Source of the DNA: an uncultured Collinsella sp.
GTDB lineage: Bacteria > Actinomycetota > Coriobacteriia > Coriobacteriales > Coriobacteriaceae
Assembly: GCA_900545905.1 (NCBI GenBank)
Contig: URBA01000122.1
Coordinates: 1 to 5,149, forward strand
Direction of reading: 5' to 3'
DNA length: 5,149 nucleotides
Positions 1 to 5,101 of this stretch are shown in pieces. A program made the position numbers and the translations under genes. Below the pieces are notes generated by a model. It had not been told where the DNA came from and ran no database searches. It saw only the letters and a list, made by a program, of their open reading frames with translations. Within the stretch, counting starts at the first letter, position 1, and each line of letters begins with the position of its first letter.

Positions 1-48
1 CGAGATGCAGCGTAGTCTCGTGGGCTCGGAGATGTGTATAAGAGACAG
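1..48. other. Untrimmed Nextera i7 sequencing adapter (artefact)
   Basis: Bases 1-6 (CGAGAT) match the inner end of the P7 primer. Bases 7-14 (GCAGCGTA) are an 8-nt index whose reverse complement, TACGCTGC, I recall as Nextera index N721. Bases 15-29 are the Nextera read-2 arm, and 30-48 (AGATGTGTATAAGAGACAG) are the Tn5 mosaic end used in tagmentation. This is library-construction sequence, not genome. It marks the left limit of real DNA at base 49, so whatever lies left of the array at 51 is missing. Confidence 0.98.
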
Positions 49-50
49 AG

Positions 51-157
51 ACTGTCCCCAGCGACTAATCATTTAAGAACGTCCCCAACGACTAGGTGTG
101 GCTGCTGCCAAGGAGTGTCCCAGGGTGCCGGCACAAAAGGAACGTCCCTAACTGCCA
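51..157. repeat. REP-like intergenic array of four GTCCC units
   Basis: Four related units of about 17 bp start at 51 (ACTGTCCCCAGCGACTA), 78 (AACGTCCCCAACGACTA), 114 (AGTGTCCCAGGGTGCCG) and 141 (AACGTCCCTAACTGCCA). Spacings are 27, 36 and 27 bp, so the set reads as a dimer (TGTCCC unit plus CGTCCC unit) repeated 63 bp later. Unit 2 matches unit 1 at 14 of 17 positions and unit 4 at 13 of 17; unit 3 is the most diverged. A perfect 10-bp palindrome, GTGCCGGCAC, sits at 125-134. The array lies just past the stop codon of the acetyltransferase gene and contains no credible gene. Such GC-rich intergenic repeats resemble REP elements mobilised by RAYT transposases, but no transposase is in the window and this identity is inference. 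The left edge may be cut by the contig end. Confidence 0.5.
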
Positions 158-160
158 GGT

Positions 161-802
161 TTAGGCTGTTAGATCGAGTTCGTAGAGGAAGCTTTCGCGC
201 GGCATGTCGTGACGGCGCTCTTCGCGGTTGGCGCGGTGCGTGGCCGTGCGCTTAAAGCCGTGCAGCTCGTAGAACTTCCACGAGCAGTTGGAGTCGGTGT
301 ACAGGTGCGCCCTCGTCGCTCCAAGCGAGGACAGGTGCGAGACGGCGGCATCGAGCAGAACCGTGCCAACGCCCAGGCCATGGACATCGCGATCCACGGC
401 AAGCAGCGTGACCTCGTTGTCGTGCGGCAACGGGCTGCTCTCGAGCAGGCGGTTGTTGGTTCGGATGGTTGCGCGCACAAACGAGAGATACTCGGCGCAC
501 GCATCGGGCTCTAGCTCACGCATCTGCGATAGCAGCGCGCGTTCGGTATCCATCCAATGCTCGTTGATAGTGGCGCCGGAGCTCTGTCCCGCACGCGCGA
601 GCGAAATGCCACGCGCCTGACCGTCGATTACGGCAACCTGTGAAAACGTCGACGACGAAAGGCAATAGGCGAGGTCGCACGCGGCCTCAAGGCGGTTGTA
701 CTCATCGTTATCCGAATTGTTATGCCAAAGCTGCTGCAGAATCAGTGCGATGGCGTCGAAATCTTCGGTATCAAACGGTCGGTAGAGAACCCGCGAGACC
801 AT
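161..802 (-). CDS. GNAT-family N-acetyltransferase
   Basis: This 213-residue cytosolic protein has the GNAT fold signatures, and the family transfers the acetyl group of acetyl-CoA to an amine. The core is C-terminal. Strand beta-4 (VTLLAVDRD, 131-139) leads into the acetyl-CoA pyrophosphate loop HGLGVG (141-146), where His replaces the usual Gln/Arg of the Q/RxxGxG/A motif. The helix VLLDAAVSHLSSLGA (148-162) follows, and motif B ends in SWKFYELHGFKR (174-185), the typical FYxxxGF closing element. About 110 N-terminal residues precede this, including an acidic stretch; I do not recognise a separate domain there. There is no signal peptide or membrane segment. The ATG at 802-800 is preceded by AAAGAGG (813-807), four bases away, which supports the start. 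It is transcribed divergently from purH and looks monocistronic. The substrate cannot be told from the sequence; small-molecule or protein N-termini are both possible. Confidence 0.9.
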   Translation of the reverse strand: MVSRVLYRPFDTEDFDAIALILQQLWHNNSDNDEYNRLEAACDLAYCLSSSTFSQVAVIDGQARGISLARAGQSSGATINEHWMDTERALLSQMRELEPDACAEYLSFVRATIRTNNRLLESSPLPHDNEVTLLAVDRDVHGLGVGTVLLDAAVSHLSSLGATRAHLYTDSNCSWKFYELHGFKRTATHRANREERRHDMPRESFLYELDLTA

Positions 803-963
803 GGTGCCTCTTTCTATTGCGGATACATATCGAGCACAGTTCTACCACGCCATTGGCATCTAATTATGGTGCCCCTGTGTTCCATGAACTCACCGTGCCC
901 GATGCCGTGTCCATCCCCTTCGCTCGCAAACTTTTTCTGCACAGCCGTGCGTTGCGGGGTGCA

Positions 964-1005
964 TCGATGCGCTCGATGCGCTACATTGAATCAGTATTTT
1001 CAATG
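964..1005. promoter_or_regulatory. Tandem 9-mer and 7-bp dyad upstream of purH
   Basis: Within the 277-bp divergent gap (803-1079), TCGATGCGC occurs twice back to back (964-972, 973-981), beginning inside the palindrome GCATCGATGC (961-970). Three bases later comes a perfect inverted repeat, CATTGAA (984-990) and TTCAATG (999-1005), around an 8-bp AT-rich spacer. The spacing and symmetry suit an operator for a dimeric repressor or a promoter-proximal site. No convincing -35/-10 pair could be fixed; TACATT (982-987) and TATTTT (995-1000) are weak -10 candidates. I saw no riboswitch-like fold in the remainder of the gap. Function is inferred from position only. Confidence 0.35.
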
Positions 1006-1068
1006 CCGCTGCGCGAGCGCTGCAGATCGACGTATCACCGACTCACAGAGCACGGCGGCGTACCAGAC

Positions 1069-1074
1069 AGGAGG
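1069..1074 (+). promoter_or_regulatory. Ribosome binding site of purH
   Basis: A perfect AGGAGG lies five bases before the ATG at 1080. It fixes the purH start and predicts efficient translation. Confidence 0.9.
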
Positions 1075-1079
1075 ACTGC

Positions 1080-2687
1080 ATGGGATCTGATGTGAAGATC
1101 GCACGCGCGTTGATCTCGGTTACCGATAAGACGGGCGTCGTCGATTTCGCACGGACGCTGGTTGACGACTTTGGCGTCGAGATCATCTCTACGGGTGGCA
1201 CGGCTCGTGCCATCGAGGACGCGGGCGTTCCCGTAACCCCCATCGAGGAGTTCACGGGCTATCCCGAGATGATGGACGGCCGCGTTAAGACGCTGCACCC
1301 CAAGGTTCACGGCGCGCTGCTTGCCCGCCGCGATTCCGAGCAGCACATGCAGGAGGCCGCTCAGCACGGCATTAAGCTGATTGACCTGGTCGTCGTCAAC
1401 CTGTACGAGTTCGAGAAGACCGTCGCCAACCCCGAGGTCACCTTCGCGGACGCTATCGAGCACATCGACATCGGTGGCCCCTCTATGCTGCGCTCTGCTG
1501 CCAAGAACGCCGCGAGCGTTACCGTCATCTCCGACCCGGCCGACTATGATGCCGTCCTGGCCGAGATGCACGAGACCGGTGGCTGCACCACGCTTTCCAC
1601 CCGTCGTCGCCTGCAGGTGAAGGTCTACCAGACCACCGCTGCCTACGACACGGCTATCTCCCGCTGGCTTGCCGCCCAGGCAAGCGACGTGGCCGACACT
1701 TCCGCCAAGCTCGAGATCTCGCTGGAGAAGGTCGATGACCTGCGCTATGGCGAGAACCCGCAGCAGAAGGCCACGGTTTACCGCTTTGCCGATGGCTGCG
1801 AGAACACCGCGAGCTCGCAGTTCCCGCTCGTGGGCTCCGAGCAGATCCAGGGCAAGCCGCTCAGCTACAACAACTACCTGGACGCCGACGCCGCCTGGAA
1901 CCTGGTTCGCGAGTTCGATGAGCCTGCTTGCGTGATCCTCAAGCATCAGAACCCCTGTGGCTCTGCCGTGGCCGACGATATCACGTCCGCCTACGACCGC
2001 GCCTTCGCCTGCGATCCCAAGAGCGCTTTCGGTGGCATCATCGCCTGCAACCGCGAGGTTCCCTATGAGCTGGTCGAGCACTTCGCCGACCAGAACAAGC
2101 AGTTCGTCGAGGTCATCATCGCCCCGGGCTACACCGATGATGCGCTCGAGCGCATGGCTAAGCGCCCCAACCTGCGCGTGCTGGCCACCGGCGGCGTGGA
2201 CCACGGTGCCCAGGTGGAGCTGCGCTCCATCGACGGCGGTATGCTGGTGCAGGAGGTCGACCATGTGACCGAGGACCCCGCGACCTTTACGTTCCCCACC
2301 GACCGCAAGCCCACCGACGCCGAGATGGCCGAGCTTGAGTTTGCCTGGAAGGTCTGCAAGGGCGTTAAGTCCAACGCCATCCTGATTTCCAAGGGCAAGG
2401 CCGGCATTGGCATGGGCCCGGGTCAGCCCAACCGCGTGGATTCTGCGCTGCTGGCCTGCGAGCGTGCCGAGGACTTCTGCGAGCGCGAGGGCGTGGAGAA
2501 GGGCGGCTTTGCCTGTGCAAGCGACGCGTTCTTCCCGTTCCGCGACAACGTGGACGTGCTTGCCGCGCATGGCGTGACCTGCATCATTCAGCCCGGCGGC
2601 TCCAAGCGCGACGACGAGAGCATCCAGGCCTGCAATGAGCACAATATTGCTATGGTGTTCACGGGCGCCCGCCACTTCCGCCACTAA
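1080..2687 (+). CDS. purH: Bifunctional AICAR formyltransferase / IMP cyclohydrolase
   Basis: PurH carries out the last two steps of de novo purine synthesis in the cytosol. It formylates AICAR with 10-formyltetrahydrofolate to FAICAR, then closes the ring to IMP. The 535 residues are near the usual bacterial length. The N-terminal cyclohydrolase (MGS-like) domain spans about residues 5-155, with ALISVTDKTG (10-19), STGGTA (37-42), KTLHPKVHG (70-78) and IDIGGPSMLRSAAKN (129-143). The transformylase part follows: LRYGENPQQKA (221-231), GKPLSYNNYLDADAAW (258-273), the catalytic K288-H289 in KHQNPCG (288-294), SAFGGI (315-320), SNAI (431-434), the SDAFFPF motif (481-487), PGGSKRD (505-511) and the family-typical C-terminus MVFTGARHFRH. 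All hallmark residues I can check are present, so it should be active. The start is fixed by AGGAGG five bases upstream. It stands alone here, not beside other pur genes, and is followed by a structured 3' region and terminator. Confidence 0.99.
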   Translation: MGSDVKIARALISVTDKTGVVDFARTLVDDFGVEIISTGGTARAIEDAGVPVTPIEEFTGYPEMMDGRVKTLHPKVHGALLARRDSEQHMQEAAQHGIKLIDLVVVNLYEFEKTVANPEVTFADAIEHIDIGGPSMLRSAAKNAASVTVISDPADYDAVLAEMHETGGCTTLSTRRRLQVKVYQTTAAYDTAISRWLAAQASDVADTSAKLEISLEKVDDLRYGENPQQKATVYRFADGCENTASSQFPLVGSEQIQGKPLSYNNYLDADAAWNLVREFDEPACVILKHQNPCGSAVADDITSAYDRAFACDPKSAFGGIIACNREVPYELVEHFADQNKQFVEVIIAPGYTDDALERMAKRPNLRVLATGGVDHGAQVELRSIDGGMLVQEVDHVTEDPATFTFPTDRKPTDAEMAELEFAWKVCKGVKSNAILISKGKAGIGMGPGQPNRVDSALLACERAEDFCEREGVEKGGFACASDAFFPFRDNVDVLAAHGVTCIIQPGGSKRDDESIQACNEHNIAMVFTGARHFRH

Positions 2688-2708
2688 GTAGGGAGGTGGC
2701 GCTGCGGC

Positions 2709-2801
2709 TTGCCCAGCCACCGCACCTTGCCGTTCATTCGTCGCTCGCGTACCCAAGTACGCGTCGCTCCTCTTTCACGGCAATCTGCGGCACCTGGGCA
2801 A
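2709..2801 (+). repeat. Long symmetric interrupted hairpin in the purH 3' region
   Basis: Four nested perfect stems share one axis. They are TTGCCCAG (2709-2716) with CTGGGCAA (2794-2801), CCGCA (2720-2724) with TGCGG (2786-2790), TTGCCGT (2727-2733) with ACGGCAA (2777-2783), and CGCGTAC (2746-2752) with GTACGCG (2757-2763) closing a CCAA tetraloop. Internal loops are nearly symmetric: 3x3, 2x2 and 12x13 bases. The large loop carries an 8-bp direct repeat, CGTCGCTC, at 2739-2746 and 2762-2769. No T-run follows, so it is not an intrinsic terminator by itself. It begins 21 bases after the purH stop. It could be a REP/MITE-like intergenic repeat or a transcript-stabilising structure; I infer the former as likelier because of its self-contained symmetry. 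Confidence 0.6.
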
Positions 2802-2831
2802 CCCTCGCCGACCAGCTTGGTTGACTGAGGT

Positions 2832-2852
2832 GGACGGGATGTTGACCCGTCC
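2832..2852 (+). repeat. Short 7-bp hairpin between long hairpin and terminator
   Basis: GGACGGG (2832-2838) and CCCGTCC (2846-2852) form a perfect 7-bp GC-rich stem with a 7-base loop (ATGTTGA). No T-run follows, so it is not a terminator. It is the second of three stems between purH and the next gene. The rest of this 250-bp gap holds no credible gene. Confidence 0.45.
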
Positions 2853-2885
2853 TTGGACTCACCATGCCTTCAAAATAATCTCTGC

Positions 2886-2921
2886 AAAAGACGGCTGCTC
2901 CGTTTGGAGGGCCGTCTTTTT
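2886..2921 (+). terminator. Rho-independent terminator after purH
   Basis: AAAAGACGGC (2886-2895) pairs with GCCGTCTTTT (2911-2920). An inner stem, CTCC (2898-2901) with GGAG (2906-2909), is capped by GTTT, and the stem runs into five Ts (2917-2921). This is a textbook intrinsic terminator for transcription leaving purH, about 200 bases after its stop codon. The short A-run at its left could give weak termination on the other strand. Confidence 0.9.
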
Positions 2922-2929
2922 GGTATAAG
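2921..2929 (+). promoter_or_regulatory. Candidate extended -10 promoter at the terminator edge
   Basis: TGGTATAAG fits the extended -10 pattern TGnTATAAT with one mismatch. It begins at the last T of the terminator tract. No good -35 is visible, as expected for some extended -10 promoters. Initiation would fall near 2936, giving a leader of about 25 bases to the ATG at 2962 but almost none to the ATG at 2938. This supports the downstream start for the next gene. It is a pattern match only. Confidence 0.4.
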
Positions 2930-2948
2930 AGGACGGAATGACTAACAC

Positions 2949-2954
2949 GAAAGG
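2949..2954 (+). promoter_or_regulatory. Ribosome binding site supporting start at 2962
   Basis: GAAAGG lies seven bases before the ATG at 2962. A rival site, AAGAGG (2927-2932), lies five bases before the in-frame ATG at 2938, so both starts are possible (236 or 244 residues). The rival overlaps the candidate -10 element, so I prefer the start at 2962. Confidence 0.55.
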
Positions 2955-2961
2955 TACAACC

Positions 2962-3672
2962 ATGCCCCAGATTGATGATGCCGAGCTGTTTGGCAATGCC
3001 GAGGATCAGCGTGCGTACGAGGACTTTTGCGCCAATCAGGAGGCGGTCGAGAAGTTTACGCTCGACAAGCCCGCGCTTGTCTGCCGTTGGCGCATGTCCA
3101 ACAAAAAGGTGCCCATGCTCAACCGCCACATTCGTGCGCTGTCCGAGCGCTTGGTGCAGGGCGAGCCGCTTACCCATAACATGCTCAGCTGGGCCAAGCA
3201 GCACGTTGAGTGGTCACTAGCCGAGGGCGATTACACCGCACACGACGGTGTGCTCATGCTGGTGATCGACATCAACGGCAACGCCGCCATGACAGTGGGG
3301 GAGTACGAGCCGCTCGCCGATACGTCGGCCAAGGCGCTGCGTGCCCGCTCCGCCGAGGCCCGCTCCGAAGCCGACGAGACCGGCGTGGCGCCCGAGCTGC
3401 TCGCCGCCGTCGATAACGGCGAGCTTGCCTTTGTGGCGCCAGCGGACGAGTGCCTGTGCGGCACGGCGACACTCATCGAGCAGCTGGCCCAGACCAAGGG
3501 CATCCCGGTCACGCGCGTAGATATTCCCGCGCAGCTTAAGGGCGCGCTGTTCCTGGTGAGCGACGAGCACGGCGTGGTCCCCGCAACCGAGACGGACGCC
3601 GCCGAGGCCGACGCCGCCACGGTCGCCTTCTTCGCCGACGGCTACGAAAAGCTCCGTGCCCGCCGTTCCTAA
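2962..3672 (+). CDS. Uncharacterised protein, possibly degenerate class IV aminotransferase-like
   Basis: I do not recognise this 236-residue protein as a named family member. It is acidic and soluble, with no signal peptide or membrane segment; residues 127-146 are charged and probably helical. Its C-terminal half follows the pattern of class IV PLP aminotransferases (IlvE, PabC): CGTATLIEQLAQTKGIPV (166-183) sits where GITR and the following helix occur, and ALFLVSDEHGVVPATETD (195-212) resembles the EVFLTGT...PV..ID strand. RHIRALSERL (55-64) resembles the H..RL..S helix, and K124 falls at about the right distance for the PLP lysine. The stretch holding the EGxxxN signature is missing, the arginine of GITR is absent, and the protein is short (such enzymes usually have about 270-310 residues). 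It could be a non-catalytic relative or unrelated. An alternative in-frame ATG at 2938 adds eight residues. Its 3' end is 18 bp from the convergent regulator gene, with no terminator visible between. Confidence 0.8.
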   Translation: MPQIDDAELFGNAEDQRAYEDFCANQEAVEKFTLDKPALVCRWRMSNKKVPMLNRHIRALSERLVQGEPLTHNMLSWAKQHVEWSLAEGDYTAHDGVLMLVIDINGNAAMTVGEYEPLADTSAKALRARSAEARSEADETGVAPELLAAVDNGELAFVAPADECLCGTATLIEQLAQTKGIPVTRVDIPAQLKGALFLVSDEHGVVPATETDAAEADAATVAFFADGYEKLRARRS

Positions 3673-3690
3673 CCTCAAGGTGGGGTGGGC

Positions 3691-4872
3691 TTACTGAAGC
3701 GAGCGAGCGCGTTCGATGGCGTAGGCGAGCGACAGCTGCTCCATCTCCGGGGCGCATTTGTAGCTCAGTCCGGTGAGAGCCGTCACCTTATCGAGGCGAT
3801 ATCGAATCGTGTTCGGGTGCTGGCCAGTCTGCTTGGCGGTTCGCTCGATACGTCGGTCGTTCTCGATGAATGCGGCGAGCGTGGATTCCAGCTCGCTGCC
3901 ATGCTCACTGTCGTGCTCGCGTATCGGCGAGAGAATCGCCTCCGAGAACGATCGCATCTCCGGGGTTTCCGCAAAAGGCATCACGGTTCTCAGGATGCCG
4001 AGCTGCGTATAGCGGACGGGACCCTCGGCTCGTTGACAAGATAGGCGCTGTGCGTAAATCGCCTGCGAGATCGCCTGCGCCACCGCCTCGTCTCCAAACA
4101 GAATATCGCTGATGCCGAGCCCTTCCGCTCCGCCATCGATGCCGCTAGCCTCGATGAGCTCCGTGAGCGCCTGCACGATTCGCTCCACATCGAGCGTCTG
4201 CTCCGAGTCGCTTGTCGCTACGAATAGCAATCCTCCGTCATAGGGTGCCAGCATGTTGTGGCATCCGGCGAGGGTCGATTTTGCACAGAGACGTTCGATT
4301 TGCAAAAACGTGCGCGGGTCGAGGGACTCTGCAAACGATGCGAACAGGGCGACCGCTTCGTCCAGAAATGACGGGTTGAGGCCTCGGATGCGTCGGCAGA
4401 TGGACTCGGGCGATACGTCTGTCCTCAGGGCATCGATCTCGCGCTGTGCGAAGTCGATGGACGCGAGCTGCTCGATATGCCGTTTGACCTCGTAGATGAC
4501 GCTGTCAAAGAACAGTGAGTCGTCGGTCGTGAGAAAGACCGGGTAGTGCCGCGCGTTGGCGTAGCGGATGGCTTGGTCGGGAATCGGGATGTGCAGGACG
4601 TTTTTGATGAGGAGACCGCTCGTCCCCTTGGCGACGAGGTATTTCACGGCTTCAGTGATGAGGTACGGGTCGTCCTTCGCATAGAGGAAGGTGCTGAGGA
4701 CGATCTCGTCTGAGCTGAAGTTGACGCGCTGGTACTTGCTCTTGAGGCCGGGCATGAGTTCATAATCGAGGATCCCGACGCCAGAGACGGCACACGAGAC
4801 GCCATCGCTGCCGGCGATTAGACGGACCGAGCCCTCATATTCCCGTGAGAAGTCCGAGATGGTGTATAGCAT
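3691..4872 (-). CDS. PucR-family transcriptional regulator
   Basis: This 393-residue cytosolic DNA-binding protein has the three-part PucR/CdaR layout. Residues 3-128 form a PucR N-terminal ligand-sensing domain: LIAGSDGVSCAVSGVGILDYE (18-38), DEIVLSTFLY (55-64), a helix plus KGTSGLLIKN (82-91), and a PIPDQAIRYANARHYPVFLTT segment (96-116). The middle (about 200-300) resembles the GGDEF-like CdaR linker domain, with GLGISD (251-256) before a helix. Residues 328-390 form the C-terminal PucR helix-turn-helix; the recognition helix is QHPNTIRYRLDKVTALTGL (351-369). The family usually activates or represses adjacent metabolic or transport genes in response to a small molecule; the ligand here is unknown. 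I chose the ATG at 4872. A longer frame begins with TTG at 4893, but the Shine-Dalgarno AAGGTGAT lies inside it. The gene is head-to-head with a truncated gene at 5090, its likely target, and is convergent with the gene ending at 3672. Confidence 0.93.
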   Translation of the reverse strand: MLYTISDFSREYEGSVRLIAGSDGVSCAVSGVGILDYELMPGLKSKYQRVNFSSDEIVLSTFLYAKDDPYLITEAVKYLVAKGTSGLLIKNVLHIPIPDQAIRYANARHYPVFLTTDDSLFFDSVIYEVKRHIEQLASIDFAQREIDALRTDVSPESICRRIRGLNPSFLDEAVALFASFAESLDPRTFLQIERLCAKSTLAGCHNMLAPYDGGLLFVATSDSEQTLDVERIVQALTELIEASGIDGGAEGLGISDILFGDEAVAQAISQAIYAQRLSCQRAEGPVRYTQLGILRTVMPFAETPEMRSFSEAILSPIREHDSEHGSELESTLAAFIENDRRIERTAKQTGQHPNTIRYRLDKVTALTGLSYKCAPEMEQLSLAYAIERARSLQ

Positions 4873-4876
4873 CAAC

Positions 4877-4884
4877 ATCACCTT
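4877..4884 (-). promoter_or_regulatory. Ribosome binding site deciding the regulator start
   Basis: On the minus strand, AAGGTGAT lies four bases before the ATG at 4872-4870 and matches the 16S anti-Shine-Dalgarno complement well. The upstream TTG (4893-4891) and GTG (4881-4879) have no such site. The ATG at 4878-4876 overlaps the site itself. Confidence 0.7.
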
Positions 4885-4904
4885 GTAAATCAATACAATA
4901 AGTA

Positions 4905-4968
4905 CAGGTATAAATAGGATAATCGCACATCCGTATGCCTTTGATGCGATAAATAGTTCAAATACCTG
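4905..4968. promoter_or_regulatory. Nested dyad, candidate operator in divergent promoter region
   Basis: CAGGTAT (4905-4911) pairs with ATACCTG (4962-4968), and inside them ATCGCA (4922-4927) pairs with TGCGAT (4945-4950). The two inverted repeats share an axis at about 4936. The 8-mer ATAAATAG is also repeated directly at 4910-4917 and 4949-4956. The element lies in the AT-rich region between the PucR-type gene and the divergent gene, with its near edge 33 bases from the regulator start. That fits an operator used for autoregulation and control of the neighbour. No strong -35/-10 pair for the regulator was found. Binding is inferred only. Confidence 0.45.
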
Positions 4969-5025
4969 CTGATAGATGGAAAAATCAGATCAAAAATCGT
5001 TGTAGATTCCAACAAGAAATGATCC

Positions 5026-5054
5026 TTGGCGGCATCGTTACTAAACCGTACAGT
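5026..5054 (+). promoter_or_regulatory. Candidate promoter of the truncated divergent gene
   Basis: TTGGCG (5026-5031) and TACAGT (5049-5054) are separated by 17 bases; each matches its consensus at four of six positions. Initiation near 5060 would give a leader of about 30 bases to the ATG at 5090. The score is modest, and the AT-rich context makes chance matches easy. Confidence 0.35.
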
Positions 5055-5089
5055 GAAGCAACGTAAAGCTTTCGCTGAAAGGAGCGATG

Positions 5090-5101
5090 ATGGGGCAGAT
5101 G
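5090..5101 (+). CDS. 5' end of a divergent gene, cut off by the contig end
   Basis: A strong Shine-Dalgarno, AAAGGAG (5078-5084), is followed by two consecutive ATG codons at 5087 and 5090. The second is five bases from the site and is preferred. Only Met-Gly-Gln-Met can be read before adapter sequence begins at 5102, so any translation past 5101 is false. The product is unknown. As the gene head-to-head with a PucR-family regulator, it is the best candidate target of that regulator; such targets are often transporters or catabolic enzymes. Confidence 0.6.

Noticed and set aside
1827..1837. An 11-bp match to the Nextera arm (CTCGTGGGCTC) inside purH
   Set aside because: It encodes conserved-looking PurH residues LVGS in frame, with no break in the protein, so it is a coincidence and not a chimeric junction.
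1035..2756. A 573-codon open frame on the minus strand
   Set aside because: It lies antisense to purH, whose full set of family motifs is intact. Its translation is a repetitive Gly/Ala/Val/Leu-rich sequence typical of the shadow of a high-GC gene.
2734..3204. A 156-codon minus-strand frame running through the purH 3' region into the next gene
   Set aside because: It crosses the long hairpin and the terminator, has no recognisable motif, and is explained by the antisense of the gene starting at 2962.
3673..3690. A bidirectional terminator between the convergent genes
   Set aside because: The gap is 18 bp and offers only a 4-bp stem (ACCT/AGGT) with a 2-base loop and no T-run, so no terminator can be supported.
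3691..4893. The longer reading of the regulator starting at TTG (4893)
   Set aside because: The Shine-Dalgarno AAGGTGAT falls inside that extension and is placed for the ATG at 4872, which also fits the usual start of PucR domains.
5021..5033. Partial resemblance to the Bacillus subtilis PucR box (WWWCNTTGGTTAA, from memory)
   Set aside because: Only the CNTTGG half matches; the TTAA half is CGGC. PucR-family proteins from distant phyla need not share the site.
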